Origin: JAUIAI01 sp049680625
GTDB lineage: Bacteria > Pseudomonadota > Gammaproteobacteria > Burkholderiales > Burkholderiaceae_E
Direction: 5' to 3'
NCBI GenBank assembly: GCA_049680625.1
Contig: JBAUID010000049.1
Location: 1-7,191 of the forward strand
Length of the DNA stretch: 7,191 bases
This document shows, piece by piece, positions 1 through 6,469 of this stretch; position 1 is the stretch's first letter; every line of letters starts with the position of its first letter. A program made the position numbers and the translations under genes. The notes under the pieces were generated by a model. That model did not search any database. It saw nothing but the letters and a program-made list of their open reading frames with translations, and was not told where the DNA came from.

Positions 1-637
1 CAACCGCATCGGCTCCGATGACTTCGTGCCGATTACCATGCTGGCAACCCAGGCCAGAGACCACATGTTGGTGACAATACAAATCGCTGACCCGGGCGTT
101 GGTGACAATATCAATACTCGCGCGCTCGCACGCCGCCAGCAAAGCACCAAGAAACTCACTGCCCGTTCGGTTGGGGGTGCCGTGCATCCGGCGCACCTGA
201 TGACCTGGATACCTAAAACCTTCCACCAGGCTTAGCGGCACCTGGCAGACATCAGCCAGCCAGTGCAGGCTGGCCGCTGACGTCTTGGCCAGGTGTAAAG
301 CGATTTCGAAATCAGCGTCGCAATGCGACTTATTAATGATATCGGCGGCAAACAAATCAGCGTTATCAGCAACGTTGCCGGCCACCTGCCAACGGGTGCC
401 GGCCGCTGGAATCAGGCCCGCTGATAACGACGTACTGCCCGACGGAAAACGGTCGCGCTCAAAAACAATGACGGTAGCCCCGGCTTGTGCTGCCGCAAGC
501 GCGGCAATCAGGCCGGCGGCCCCGGCGCCAACAATTGCCGCGTCAACGCGGTGCTCAAAGGTGTCGGGGGCGCGTTGTGCAACAGCCGTCGGGGGCGGCT
601 CGGCGCAGTGTCCGGCATCTGTTTTTGATATCGCCAT
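1..637 (-). CDS. FAD-dependent oxidoreductase, FAD_binding_2 type (N-terminal part, cut by left edge)
   Basis: Reading the minus strand from the ATG at 637-635 gives 212 uninterrupted residues and no stop before the window edge. After about 30 residues of Pro/Ala-rich leader comes a typical dinucleotide-binding fold: strand, GAGAAG at residues 37-42, and the acidic E60 ending the second strand (VIVFERD). The GSTSLSAG segment (67-74) is characteristic of the fumarate reductase / 3-ketosteroid-delta1-dehydrogenase flavoprotein superfamily. The stretch around residues 137-158 (SLVEGFRYPGH, then RRMHGTPNRTG) also fits these soluble FAD dehydrogenases, which I recall as roughly 450-500 residues, so about half is present. 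The substrate cannot be told, because the capping domain and catalytic residues lie outside. The start is set by a stop codon two codons upstream; the ribosome binding site is weak. The gene lies 80 bases downstream of the lipoprotein gene on the same strand and could be cotranscribed with it. Confidence 0.85.
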   Translation of the reverse strand, partial: MAISKTDAGHCAEPPPTAVAQRAPDTFEHRVDAAIVGAGAAGLIAALAAAQAGATVIVFERDRFPSGSTSLSAGLIPAAGTRWQVAGNVADNADLFAADIINKSHCDADFEIALHLAKTSAASLHWLADVCQVPLSLVEGFRYPGHQVRRMHGTPNRTGSEFLGALLAACERASIDIVTNARVSDLYCHQHVVSGLGCQHGNRHEVIGADAV

Positions 638-666
638 CAGACGCTAAAGTTACCACCAGATCACAA

Positions 667-688
667 TCACCAGAAGCGATGCTGGTGA
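667..688 (-). other. Small inverted repeat between the lipoprotein and FAD-oxidoreductase genes
   Basis: TCACCAG (667-673) and CTGGTGA (682-688) form a perfect 7-bp stem with an 8-base loop. A second weaker hairpin, GCGCT/AGCGC at 693-710, sits just after the lipoprotein stop codon. Neither is followed by a T-run on the minus strand, so they are not classical intrinsic terminators. They could be processing or attenuating structures, or chance. A direct copy of CACCAGA also occurs at 654-660. Confidence 0.3.
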
Positions 689-717
689 ACACGCGCTTAG
701 TCGTTAGCGCCCGCCGG

Positions 718-1125
718 TCAGAGCCGGCATTCGTTAGCCAATTGCCGACCGCGTTTGGTATCCAGCAACATCGATTTTCCGACGACCCCGATCCAGGTCA
801 AGCCGCTGGCCTTGTTTTCGTAACGATGGGCACCTGATTGGCTCTGCACTGCTGCCAGGCGATGATTTTTAGCTGCCCAGCGAATATCAATGAACTTGTT
901 ATCCGGTGATACACCGGTGATTTGGACGTTTCTCTTTAGCTCACATTGATAAGTGCCAGCTTGCAATGCCGGCAACGCCGGGGCAACCGGCTGTGGTGGC
1001 GCGGTCTGAACCGGCGGCGGCGGCGGTGCTTTTGAGGTGAGCTTATCGACGGTCTTCTGAACCTGGGCACATGCCCCAAGAACCGACAGCATGACTACCA
1101 GGCTGACGAAGCGAATTCGTACCAT
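718..1125 (-). CDS. Putative lipoprotein with MliC-like (C-type lysozyme inhibitor) domain
   Basis: This is a 135-residue lipoprotein. The start at 1125 is chosen because AAGGA lies 7 bases upstream and because it puts a short signal peptide at the N-terminus: MVRIR, a hydrophobic stretch, then lipobox LGAC with the lipidated Cys at residue 19. The residue after it is Ala, not Asp, which favours the outer membrane. A Pro/Ala/Gln-rich linker spans about residues 34-52. The C-terminal domain (58-133) starts with YQCE and ends with a second Cys (C61 and C133, a likely disulfide). It contains SQSGAHRY (95-102), then W111 and GKSMLL (116-121), resembling the SASGARY...W.KG..A.L core of MliC/PliC inhibitors, which block host or environmental c-type lysozyme. 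The Lys of the W.KG motif is not conserved here, so inhibitory activity is uncertain. It may be a different periplasmic binding lipoprotein with the same fold. Confidence 0.6.
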   Translation of the reverse strand: MVRIRFVSLVVMLSVLGACAQVQKTVDKLTSKAPPPPPVQTAPPQPVAPALPALQAGTYQCELKRNVQITGVSPDNKFIDIRWAAKNHRLAAVQSQSGAHRYENKASGLTWIGVVGKSMLLDTKRGRQLANECRL

Positions 1126-1377
1126 TGCGATTTCCTTGTATTGTTCAAATTGTGACATTGCACGAAGCGAGTAACTCTCAATGCAAACCGTGCCAGTGTC
1201 AACTCTGCGCGTTAAAAATCGCGTGAATTGCGCTAAAAACCCCAACTTCACCGCATTGTCACATCAGGATTGATGACTTAGAAAAAACTGTTCTTACCAG
1301 TCTCTAAACCACCGCCGCGCCCCTTAATCGGCGACAATCACCAGATTCGATTAATTCAGTCAATCATCGAGATCTAT
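1126..1377. promoter_or_regulatory. Divergent intergenic region between the lipoprotein and SHOCT-protein genes
   Basis: These 252 bases separate two divergently transcribed genes and must hold their 5' signals. On the minus strand a perfect TTGACA (complement of 1197-1202) could be a -35 box for the lipoprotein gene, but the hexamer 17 bases downstream (GAGAGT) is a poor -10. On the plus strand I see no convincing sigma70 promoter. An imperfect AT-rich dyad at 1347-1370 (TCGAT...ATCGA) ends 7 bases before the ATG of the SHOCT gene, where only a weak GAG ribosome binding site is visible. Confidence 0.35.
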
Positions 1378-2346
1378 ATGCAACAACTATCACCCGCTGG
1401 CGAGCAGATCATCAACGACATTGCGCAGCGTCACGCGTTCAGCCCCGATGGGGTGCGCAGCATGCTCTACTCGGTCATCAACGGCAACGGCAGTATGGCG
1501 CAGTTCGGCCATCCCGATTTTTCTGGGTCCGGGCAATGGATGCGCGGTGGCATGACGATGGTCTCGGATATGTTCAATAACCAACTAAAGGGCCGTATCG
1601 ACAGCTTGTGCAACGAATTGTCGAACCTGATCGCGAGCCAGCCCGATCTGGTGCGCCGCGGTAGCTTCCAGTCTCAAAGCCAGGGCGGGCAAGAACAGAC
1701 CAATATCAGCAATAACGGTGAAAGCAGCGGCGGCACCAGTAGCAGCAGTCAGCAGCAAGATGGGTCCGGGCCGATCGGCCCGGTTAGCTTGTTCGTGGCG
1801 CCGGCACCCGGTACATCGGCCGATTGGTGGCCTAACGAGTTGCGCTTGCCTAACAGCACCGGCTCGCAGAACGGTGCACGTTATGCATATTTCGCAAAGG
1901 CACAGCAGCTGGCCATCGAGGTGAACGGCCGTGTAACCGTTTACGACACGCTTGACCATCAGATTGGGGGTTTCTCGCAGCAACAGTCGATTGGCGGATC
2001 GATGAGTTTCAATAGCCAACACGGCTTGATCAACGTGGCCAGCTTGCCGGTTATCTCCGTTGATGGCGTTGCACAAAATGCCCGAACGCAGCACACCCCA
2101 GCGGCTCAGTCCGCGGCTCAACCGGCGACTCAACCGGCGGCTCAACCGGCGACTCAACAGGCAACCCGACCGGCGGCTTCGATAGAAAAAGAAGCTCCCG
2201 TCAACACGCCAGCTGATGTGCAAGGCGTTACTCAGAGCAACGACATTTTCGCAACCATCGAGAAGTTGGCCACCTTGTTCGACAAAGGGATCTTGAGCAA
2301 AACAGAATATGAAACCAAGAAGGCCGAATTACTTAGCCGACTTTAA
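1378..2346 (+). CDS. SHOCT domain-containing protein of unknown function
   Basis: A 322-residue protein in three parts. The N-terminal helical region (residues 1-92) contains a conserved-looking block with NGNGSMAQFGHPDF and QWMRGGMTMVSDMFN, followed by an amphipathic stretch; I recall this block from uncharacterised proteobacterial proteins. A Gln/Ser/Gly-rich linker (95-132) leads to a probable beta-rich domain (135-228) with WWPNELRLP and VTVYDTLDHQIGG. A second low-complexity linker (242-268) is made of AAQP/ATQP repeats. The C-terminal residues 290-322 are a SHOCT domain: a short helical hairpin with LFDKGILSKTEYE and KKAELL, often found at the ends of otherwise unrelated proteins and thought to mediate interactions. 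There is no signal peptide or membrane segment, so it is probably cytoplasmic. The ribosome binding site is weak; the start is supported by the family-like N-terminus. The amidase gene begins 28 bases downstream and may be cotranscribed. Confidence 0.85.
   Translation: MQQLSPAGEQIINDIAQRHAFSPDGVRSMLYSVINGNGSMAQFGHPDFSGSGQWMRGGMTMVSDMFNNQLKGRIDSLCNELSNLIASQPDLVRRGSFQSQSQGGQEQTNISNNGESSGGTSSSSQQQDGSGPIGPVSLFVAPAPGTSADWWPNELRLPNSTGSQNGARYAYFAKAQQLAIEVNGRVTVYDTLDHQIGGFSQQQSIGGSMSFNSQHGLINVASLPVISVDGVAQNARTQHTPAAQSAAQPATQPAAQPATQQATRPAASIEKEAPVNTPADVQGVTQSNDIFATIEKLATLFDKGILSKTEYETKKAELLSRL
2101..2172 (+). repeat. 12-bp tandem repeat (about six units) inside the SHOCT gene
   Basis: Six consecutive 12-base units begin at 2101, 2113, 2125, 2137, 2149 and 2161. 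The core form is GCGGCTCAACCG alternating with GCGACTCAACCG, and the outermost units have drifted. The repeat is in frame and encodes AAQS, AAQP, ATQP, AAQP, ATQQ, ATRP (residues 242-265), a flexible linker before the SHOCT domain. The alternation suggests duplication of a 24-base unit, and copy number could vary between strains without breaking the frame. Confidence 0.9.
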
Positions 2347-2374
2347 AAACACACCGTCATATGGATCTTGAAAA

Positions 2375-3847
2375 ATGATTAACCACTTTTCTAGCGCCAC
2401 CCAAATGATCAAGGCATTGCGTGAACGCAATATCTCAGCCACTGAACTACTGCAATTACACCTGGATAGAATTCATTACGTCGACAAGACAATCAACGCT
2501 GTTGTCGTTCGAGATTTCGAACGCGCGGCCACAGCAGCGAATGCTGTTGATGGGACTGCAACCACCCCCGGTGAAAAAACTGGAGTGTTGTCCGGCCTGC
2601 CCATGACTATTAAAGAGTCCATCAATATTGCCGGCCTTGGAACCTGCTGCGGAATGGAAACCGCACGCAACTTTGTCTCGGCGCATGACGCACCAACAGT
2701 GGTACGCCTGCGGGACGCCGGCGCGGTTCTGTTGGGAAAGACAAATATTCCAGTCGAGCTGGCTGACTGGCAATCCAACAACCCGGTCTATGGCCGCACC
2801 AACAATCCCTATGACCTGAGTCGCTCAGCCGGTGGTAGCTCGGGCGGTTCTGCGGCAGCACTAGCCGCGGGAATGACTCCATTAGAGGTGGGTAGCGATA
2901 TTGGCGGATCAGTTCGCGTACCAGCAGCATTTTGCGGCGTGTTCGGCCATCGACCATCAGAAACCGCGCTGGCAAAAAGTGGGCAGTTTCCGGTGCCACC
3001 AACACCAATCCCGGCAGCATTGCTGGGCGTGCAAGGCCCCATGGCGCGAACCGCCATTGACCTCGAATTAGCAATGTCAGTGCTGGGCGGGGCTGACATC
3101 GGTGAAGATACGGCATGGCAGTTACACCTGCCGCCGGCACGCCACGAGAAACTGGCTGACTATCGGGTAGCGTCCATGGTTGTCCCCGCCTGGGTACCAC
3201 TGGCTCCGGCTATCCGGCAGGCGCAAGCGACAATGATTGATCGTTTGCAACAACTGGGCTGCGCTGTCAGTAAAGCACAACCCGACGGTTTCGCTGACTG
3301 GCGTAACTTGCATCAGTTGTACTTAAAAATTTTGGGTGCCATGCTTGGCGCACGGGTACCAACACCCGTTCGCGAAGAACGAATTCGCCTGCTGCTCGAC
3401 GTCGGTGATGATGAGTCTGTGTGGGTCGCCCAGGGCATGCAGGCAAACGTTGCACAATTGTTCGAATGGCTCGCTGCCCGAGAGCAGGCGCGCGCTGCCT
3501 GGCGGCAGTTCTTCCAAAGTTTTGACGTGTTTATTGCACCCGCGGTGATGCGGACCGCTTATCCACACCTGGCGTTGGAAGGCTCGCCGTTTATTGCGGC
3601 CCGCCAAGAGCAGATACAGGTTGACGGCAAAACAGTACCTTACCTGTCACAGATCTTTTACCCCGGCTTGTGCACACTGGCCGGTCAACCCGCCACCGCG
3701 GTCCCCGCAGGAATGGACGGCGATGGCTTGCCCATTGGCATTCAGGTTATCGGGCCTTATCTCGAGGACTACACCAGCATTCGGTTTGCCGGCCTGATGG
3801 AACAAGCCGGAATCGTTGGCTTTACGCCACCACCCGGGTTTGTATAA
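2375..3847 (+). CDS. Amidase signature family hydrolase
   Basis: A 490-residue enzyme, normal length for the amidase signature family, which hydrolyses C-N amide bonds by a Ser-cisSer-Lys mechanism. All three catalytic residues are visible. K80 is in GLPMTIKES, S155 in the Gly/Ser-rich GGSSGGSAA, and the nucleophile S179 in GSDIGGSVR. Their spacings (K to nucleophile 99, cis-Ser to nucleophile 24) equal those of fatty acid amide hydrolase (K142, S217, S241). A conserved CGVFGHRPS follows at about 187-195. The C-terminus (PGLCTLAGQPATAVPAG and LPIGIQVIGPYLED) is also typical. There is no signal peptide, so it is cytoplasmic. The substrate cannot be read from sequence. Nothing nearby suggests the GatCAB complex, so this is a stand-alone amidase. 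It follows the SHOCT gene by 28 bases with only a weak GGA upstream of the ATG, and converges on the alcohol dehydrogenase gene with a 24-base gap. Confidence 0.93.
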   Translation: MINHFSSATQMIKALRERNISATELLQLHLDRIHYVDKTINAVVVRDFERAATAANAVDGTATTPGEKTGVLSGLPMTIKESINIAGLGTCCGMETARNFVSAHDAPTVVRLRDAGAVLLGKTNIPVELADWQSNNPVYGRTNNPYDLSRSAGGSSGGSAAALAAGMTPLEVGSDIGGSVRVPAAFCGVFGHRPSETALAKSGQFPVPPTPIPAALLGVQGPMARTAIDLELAMSVLGGADIGEDTAWQLHLPPARHEKLADYRVASMVVPAWVPLAPAIRQAQATMIDRLQQLGCAVSKAQPDGFADWRNLHQLYLKILGAMLGARVPTPVREERIRLLLDVGDDESVWVAQGMQANVAQLFEWLAAREQARAAWRQFFQSFDVFIAPAVMRTAYPHLALEGSPFIAARQEQIQVDGKTVPYLSQIFYPGLCTLAGQPATAVPAGMDGDGLPIGIQVIGPYLEDYTSIRFAGLMEQAGIVGFTPPPGFV

Positions 3848-3871
3848 GCCACGCAAATCAGACGATGACAA

Positions 3872-4963
3872 CTAAACAAGACCAAAGTCGATGACAGTGC
3901 GAATCACCTTACCTTCTTTCATCGCGGTAAAACCTTCGTTGATTTCTTCGATCTTAATTTTGTTGGAAATCCAGTCATCCAGATGCAGGCGACCCTGGCG
4001 ATAGAGTTCGATCATGCGCGGCATGTCGGTACGAAAACGATTCGACCCCATGGACGAACCCTGAACCCGCCGCTCACGTAGAAAATCAAAACCATGCAGT
4101 TCGATTTTCTCGCCAAACGGCACCATACCAACAATGGTTGCCGTACCACCCACCGCCAACATTTGAAATGCTTGCTCAACGGTTACTTTCAGCCCGAGAC
4201 ACTCAATAGCATGATGAACCCCACCTTTAACCAGCTCCTGAACCTGACCAATCGGGTCACCATCCGCCGGATTCACGCCATCGGTAGCACCAAATTTTTT
4301 AGCGGTTTCGAGTTTGTCCGGATTAGTATCGATTGCAATAATCCGTGATGCACCAGCGATATAAGCACCGTTAATTGCCGCCAGGCCAACCCCGCCGCAG
4401 CCAATAATCGCGACGGTTTCACCGGCCTGAACTTTGGCAGTATTGACTACCGCACCAAACCCAGTGATGACACCACAACCTATCATCGCGCCCTGGGCCA
4501 GCGGCATGTCGTTGTCAACTTTCACAATAGCATTCTCATGCACCAGCATTTGCTCAGCATAAGACGACAGGTTAACGAAGGTATGGAGTTGATTTTCTTT
4601 TTCCCACTGCAGACGCTTGGCCTGACCCGGAGGCATTTTGACATCGGTATTAGTACAAATCACTGGCCGGCCCGAGGTGCATTGTTCGCAAGTGCCACAA
4701 AATACCGACAGGCAGGTAATGACGTGATCACCTTTTTTCACGTAGTTAACTTCTGAACCGACAGCCTCGACAACACCGGCTGACTCATGACCAAGAACAA
4801 CTGGCATCGGGTGTGGGTACAGGCCTTCCATGAAATGCAGGTCCGAGTGACACAATCCGGCATACGCAGTATTAATTAAAACTTCGTGAGGCCCCGGCTT
4901 CTTGGTTGAAATGTTTTCGATAACTAGCGGGGTATTGGCTTCGTAAAGCACGGCTGCTTTCAT
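3872..4963 (-). CDS. Zinc-dependent alcohol dehydrogenase (MDR superfamily, class III-like)
   Basis: A 363-residue medium-chain dehydrogenase that should oxidise an alcohol, or reduce the aldehyde, with NAD(H). The catalytic zinc ligands are C38 (GLCHSD), H59 with E60 (GHES) and C163 (GCGVITGFGA). The structural zinc site is the four-cysteine lobe C89, C92, C95, C103 (FCGTCEQC...C). The Rossmann motif is GCGGVG at 188-193, and D212 at the end of the next strand (AIDTN) favours NAD over NADP. Length and motifs match the class III / formaldehyde dehydrogenase-like branch, but no glutathione-linked partner gene is present, so the substrate is open. The start is well supported: GGAG lies 5 bases before the ATG. 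It is transcribed divergently from the serine hydrolase gene and ends 24 bases from the amidase stop codon. Confidence 0.94.
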   Translation of the reverse strand: MKAAVLYEANTPLVIENISTKKPGPHEVLINTAYAGLCHSDLHFMEGLYPHPMPVVLGHESAGVVEAVGSEVNYVKKGDHVITCLSVFCGTCEQCTSGRPVICTNTDVKMPPGQAKRLQWEKENQLHTFVNLSSYAEQMLVHENAIVKVDNDMPLAQGAMIGCGVITGFGAVVNTAKVQAGETVAIIGCGGVGLAAINGAYIAGASRIIAIDTNPDKLETAKKFGATDGVNPADGDPIGQVQELVKGGVHHAIECLGLKVTVEQAFQMLAVGGTATIVGMVPFGEKIELHGFDFLRERRVQGSSMGSNRFRTDMPRMIELYRQGRLHLDDWISNKIKIEEINEGFTAMKEGKVIRTVIDFGLV

Positions 4964-5226
4964 GGTGTCTCCGGCGGATTGTAGGCGGGGTTTTTTAAGC
5001 GATTTTATGAAAGATTATCACGACCCCACGACCTGTTATAACAACTCAGCCTATCGCCAAAACCGAATGCTGACCAGCGTGCGCAGGGGGTATAGTTCGA
5101 TAGTCTGAAAACAACGCCCTCCAGGTTGATCAGATTGCGATTGATCCGCAGGGCTGGATAGACACTATAAATACTGATACGAACGATTCGCCCGACATTC
5201 CAGCCAATTTCCAATGGAGACAAACC
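4964..5226. promoter_or_regulatory. Divergent promoter region between alcohol dehydrogenase and serine hydrolase genes
   Basis: These 263 bases hold the upstream regions of two divergent genes. On the plus strand TATAAA at 5166-5171 is a good -10, paired with TTGATC at 5141-5146 (spacing 19, longer than ideal). On the minus strand GATAAT (complement of 5014-5019) is a possible -10, with TTGTTA (complement of 5039-5044) as -35, again at spacing 19. A perfect 10-bp palindrome TGTTATAACA lies at 5034-5043 over that -35, and a nested inverted repeat lies at 5116-5154. Each is weak alone; their overlap with the promoter candidates makes regulation plausible. Confidence 0.4.
5116..5154. promoter_or_regulatory. 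Nested inverted repeat, possible operator
   Basis: The outer arms GCCCT (5116-5120) and AGGGC (5150-5154) enclose inner arms GATCA (5128-5132) and TGATC (5142-5146). The centres of the two dyads differ by only 2 bases. The right inner arm overlaps the candidate -35 (5141-5146) of the serine hydrolase gene, and TTGATC also occurs as a direct repeat (5126-5131 and 5141-5146). This would suit a repressor site, but no regulator gene is in the window and chance is not excluded. Confidence 0.3.
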
Positions 5227-6390
5227 ATGGCCGCCAATTACGATCAAATTCTGAAAACCGGCATAGAGAATGGCGCCGCGCCTGGTGCCGTTGCTATCGT
5301 TGTCAATAAAGACGGTGTTGTCTGGAAGGGCGGAGCCGGTGAGCGGACTGCCGGCTCTGGCATTGCGATGAGTGATGACACAGTTGGCGCAATATTTTCG
5401 ATGACTAAAGCCATTACCGGTACTGCGGCCATGCAGCTTGTTGAACAAGGCAAACTCGACTTAGACGCACCGGCCGGCAATGTCTGCCCGTGGCTCAACG
5501 AAGTCCAGGTGCTCGACGGCTTTGACGACAATGGTCAACCAAAATTACGGCCGCCAAAATCACCGGTGACTCTGCACCATCTGCTGACCCACACGTCAGG
5601 TTTCGTTTACGAAATCTGGAATAGCAACGAAGCCAAATACCGGGAAGTCACCCAGTGGCCAAGCTTGTTTACGCTGGAAAATCGTGCCCTGCAAGTACCG
5701 CTGGCGTTTGATCCGGGCACCCAATGGGAATACGGCATCGGGATCGACTGGGCAGGCAAAATGGTCGAAGCCGTTTCGGGTCAGTCGCTTAGCGCTTATA
5801 TCGCTGAAAACATCACCGGCCCGCTCGGCATGAAAGACACTGCCTTTGCCCACACGGCATCGATGCTGGAGCGCGCCGCGGGCATGCACGCACGTATGCC
5901 GGATGGCTCGCTGGCGCCAATTGACTTACCGCCACCGGTAAAACCCGAGTTCGAAATGGGCGGCGGTGGATTGCACGGCACGATGAGCGACTACGGTCGC
6001 TTTATTCGCATGATTCTCAATGACGGCGAGCTGGACGGTGTCCGGATACTGAAATCCGAGACAGTCCAATCAATGAGTCAAAACCATATCGGCAATCTTC
6101 GGGTCAAAGAATTAACCACGGTCGCACCACAATTTTCTAACAACGCGGAATTTTTCCCGGGGACCCCCAAGTCGTGGGGTCTGACATTCCAGATTGATGA
6201 AACTGCGCAAGCAACCGGTCGACCGGCCGGCACATTAATGTGGGCCGGCCTGGCCAACAGCTTTTTCTGGATTGACCGCAAGAACGGCATTGGCGGTGCT
6301 TACCTGAGCCAGATTCTGCCCTTTGGTGACAAGAAGTCGCTTGATCTGTTCCTGGCGATTGAGAAAGCAACCTATGATGCGATAGCGTAA
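5227..6390 (+). CDS. Serine hydrolase, beta-lactamase class C-like (family VIII esterase type)
   Basis: A 387-residue member of the penicillin-binding-protein-like serine hydrolases. The nucleophile motif SxxK is SMTK at residues 58-61, in IFSMTKAITG. The second motif Tyr is Y169 (WEYGIGIDWAGKMVE), in place of the YxN of true class C beta-lactamases. MWAGLANSFFWID (338-350) occupies the place of the KTG box, with the W.G form seen in family VIII carboxylesterases such as EstB. HHLLTHTSGF (117-126), DPGTQWEY and GGGGLHGTMSDYGRF are other family hallmarks. With no signal peptide it is probably cytoplasmic, which argues for an esterase over a cell-wall peptidase or secreted beta-lactamase. The start is supported by GGAG 8 bases upstream of the ATG. 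The dehydroquinase-like gene follows after 79 bases on the same strand. Confidence 0.9.
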   Translation: MAANYDQILKTGIENGAAPGAVAIVVNKDGVVWKGGAGERTAGSGIAMSDDTVGAIFSMTKAITGTAAMQLVEQGKLDLDAPAGNVCPWLNEVQVLDGFDDNGQPKLRPPKSPVTLHHLLTHTSGFVYEIWNSNEAKYREVTQWPSLFTLENRALQVPLAFDPGTQWEYGIGIDWAGKMVEAVSGQSLSAYIAENITGPLGMKDTAFAHTASMLERAAGMHARMPDGSLAPIDLPPPVKPEFEMGGGGLHGTMSDYGRFIRMILNDGELDGVRILKSETVQSMSQNHIGNLRVKELTTVAPQFSNNAEFFPGTPKSWGLTFQIDETAQATGRPAGTLMWAGLANSFFWIDRKNGIGGAYLSQILPFGDKKSLDLFLAIEKATYDAIA

Positions 6391-6469
6391 AACACTTGAC
6401 ATCGGGGTCGGTGGCCGGGCCCCCAGCCTCGTAAATTCAAGCGAAACAATCAACAATTGGACATTAACA

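Noticed and set aside
285..837. Two overlapping plus-strand open frames at 285-647 and 487-837
   Set aside because: They lie antisense to the FAD oxidoreductase and lipoprotein genes, whose products have clear family motifs; the plus-strand products are low-complexity Ala/Arg/Pro-rich.
1182..1195. Sigma54-like sequence TGGCACGGTTTGCA on the minus strand upstream of the lipoprotein gene
   Set aside because: The GG and GC elements are two bases too close compared with the -24/-12 consensus; this spacing is not tolerated by sigma54.
1126..1251. In-frame upstream extension of the lipoprotein gene to an ATG at 1251
   Set aside because: The extension would bury the signal peptide and lipobox about 60 residues in, and the internal ATG at 1125 has a good AAGGA at correct spacing.
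1585..2223. Long minus-strand open frame across the SHOCT gene
   Set aside because: Its product contains an Arg/Leu/Ser repeat that is simply the complement of the 12-bp repeat, with no recognisable domain; the plus strand encodes the SHOCT protein.
2361..2378. Five-codon minigene whose TGA overlaps the amidase ATG
   Set aside because: Too short and without a ribosome binding site of its own; most likely chance.
4991..4996. Run of six T as a plus-strand terminator
   Set aside because: No GC-rich stem precedes it, and no plus-strand gene ends there; it is in the leader of the alcohol dehydrogenase gene.
5005..5448. 147-codon minus-strand open frame overlapping the promoter region and start of the serine hydrolase
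   Set aside because: No recognisable domain, no convincing ribosome binding site, and it overlaps a well supported gene on the other strand.
6396..6436. Perfect TTGACA at 6396-6401 and a GC-rich hairpin-like stretch in the gap before the dehydroquinase-like gene
   Set aside because: No -10-like hexamer lies at 16-18 bases spacing, and the GC-rich segment has no T-run, so neither a promoter nor a terminator is supported.
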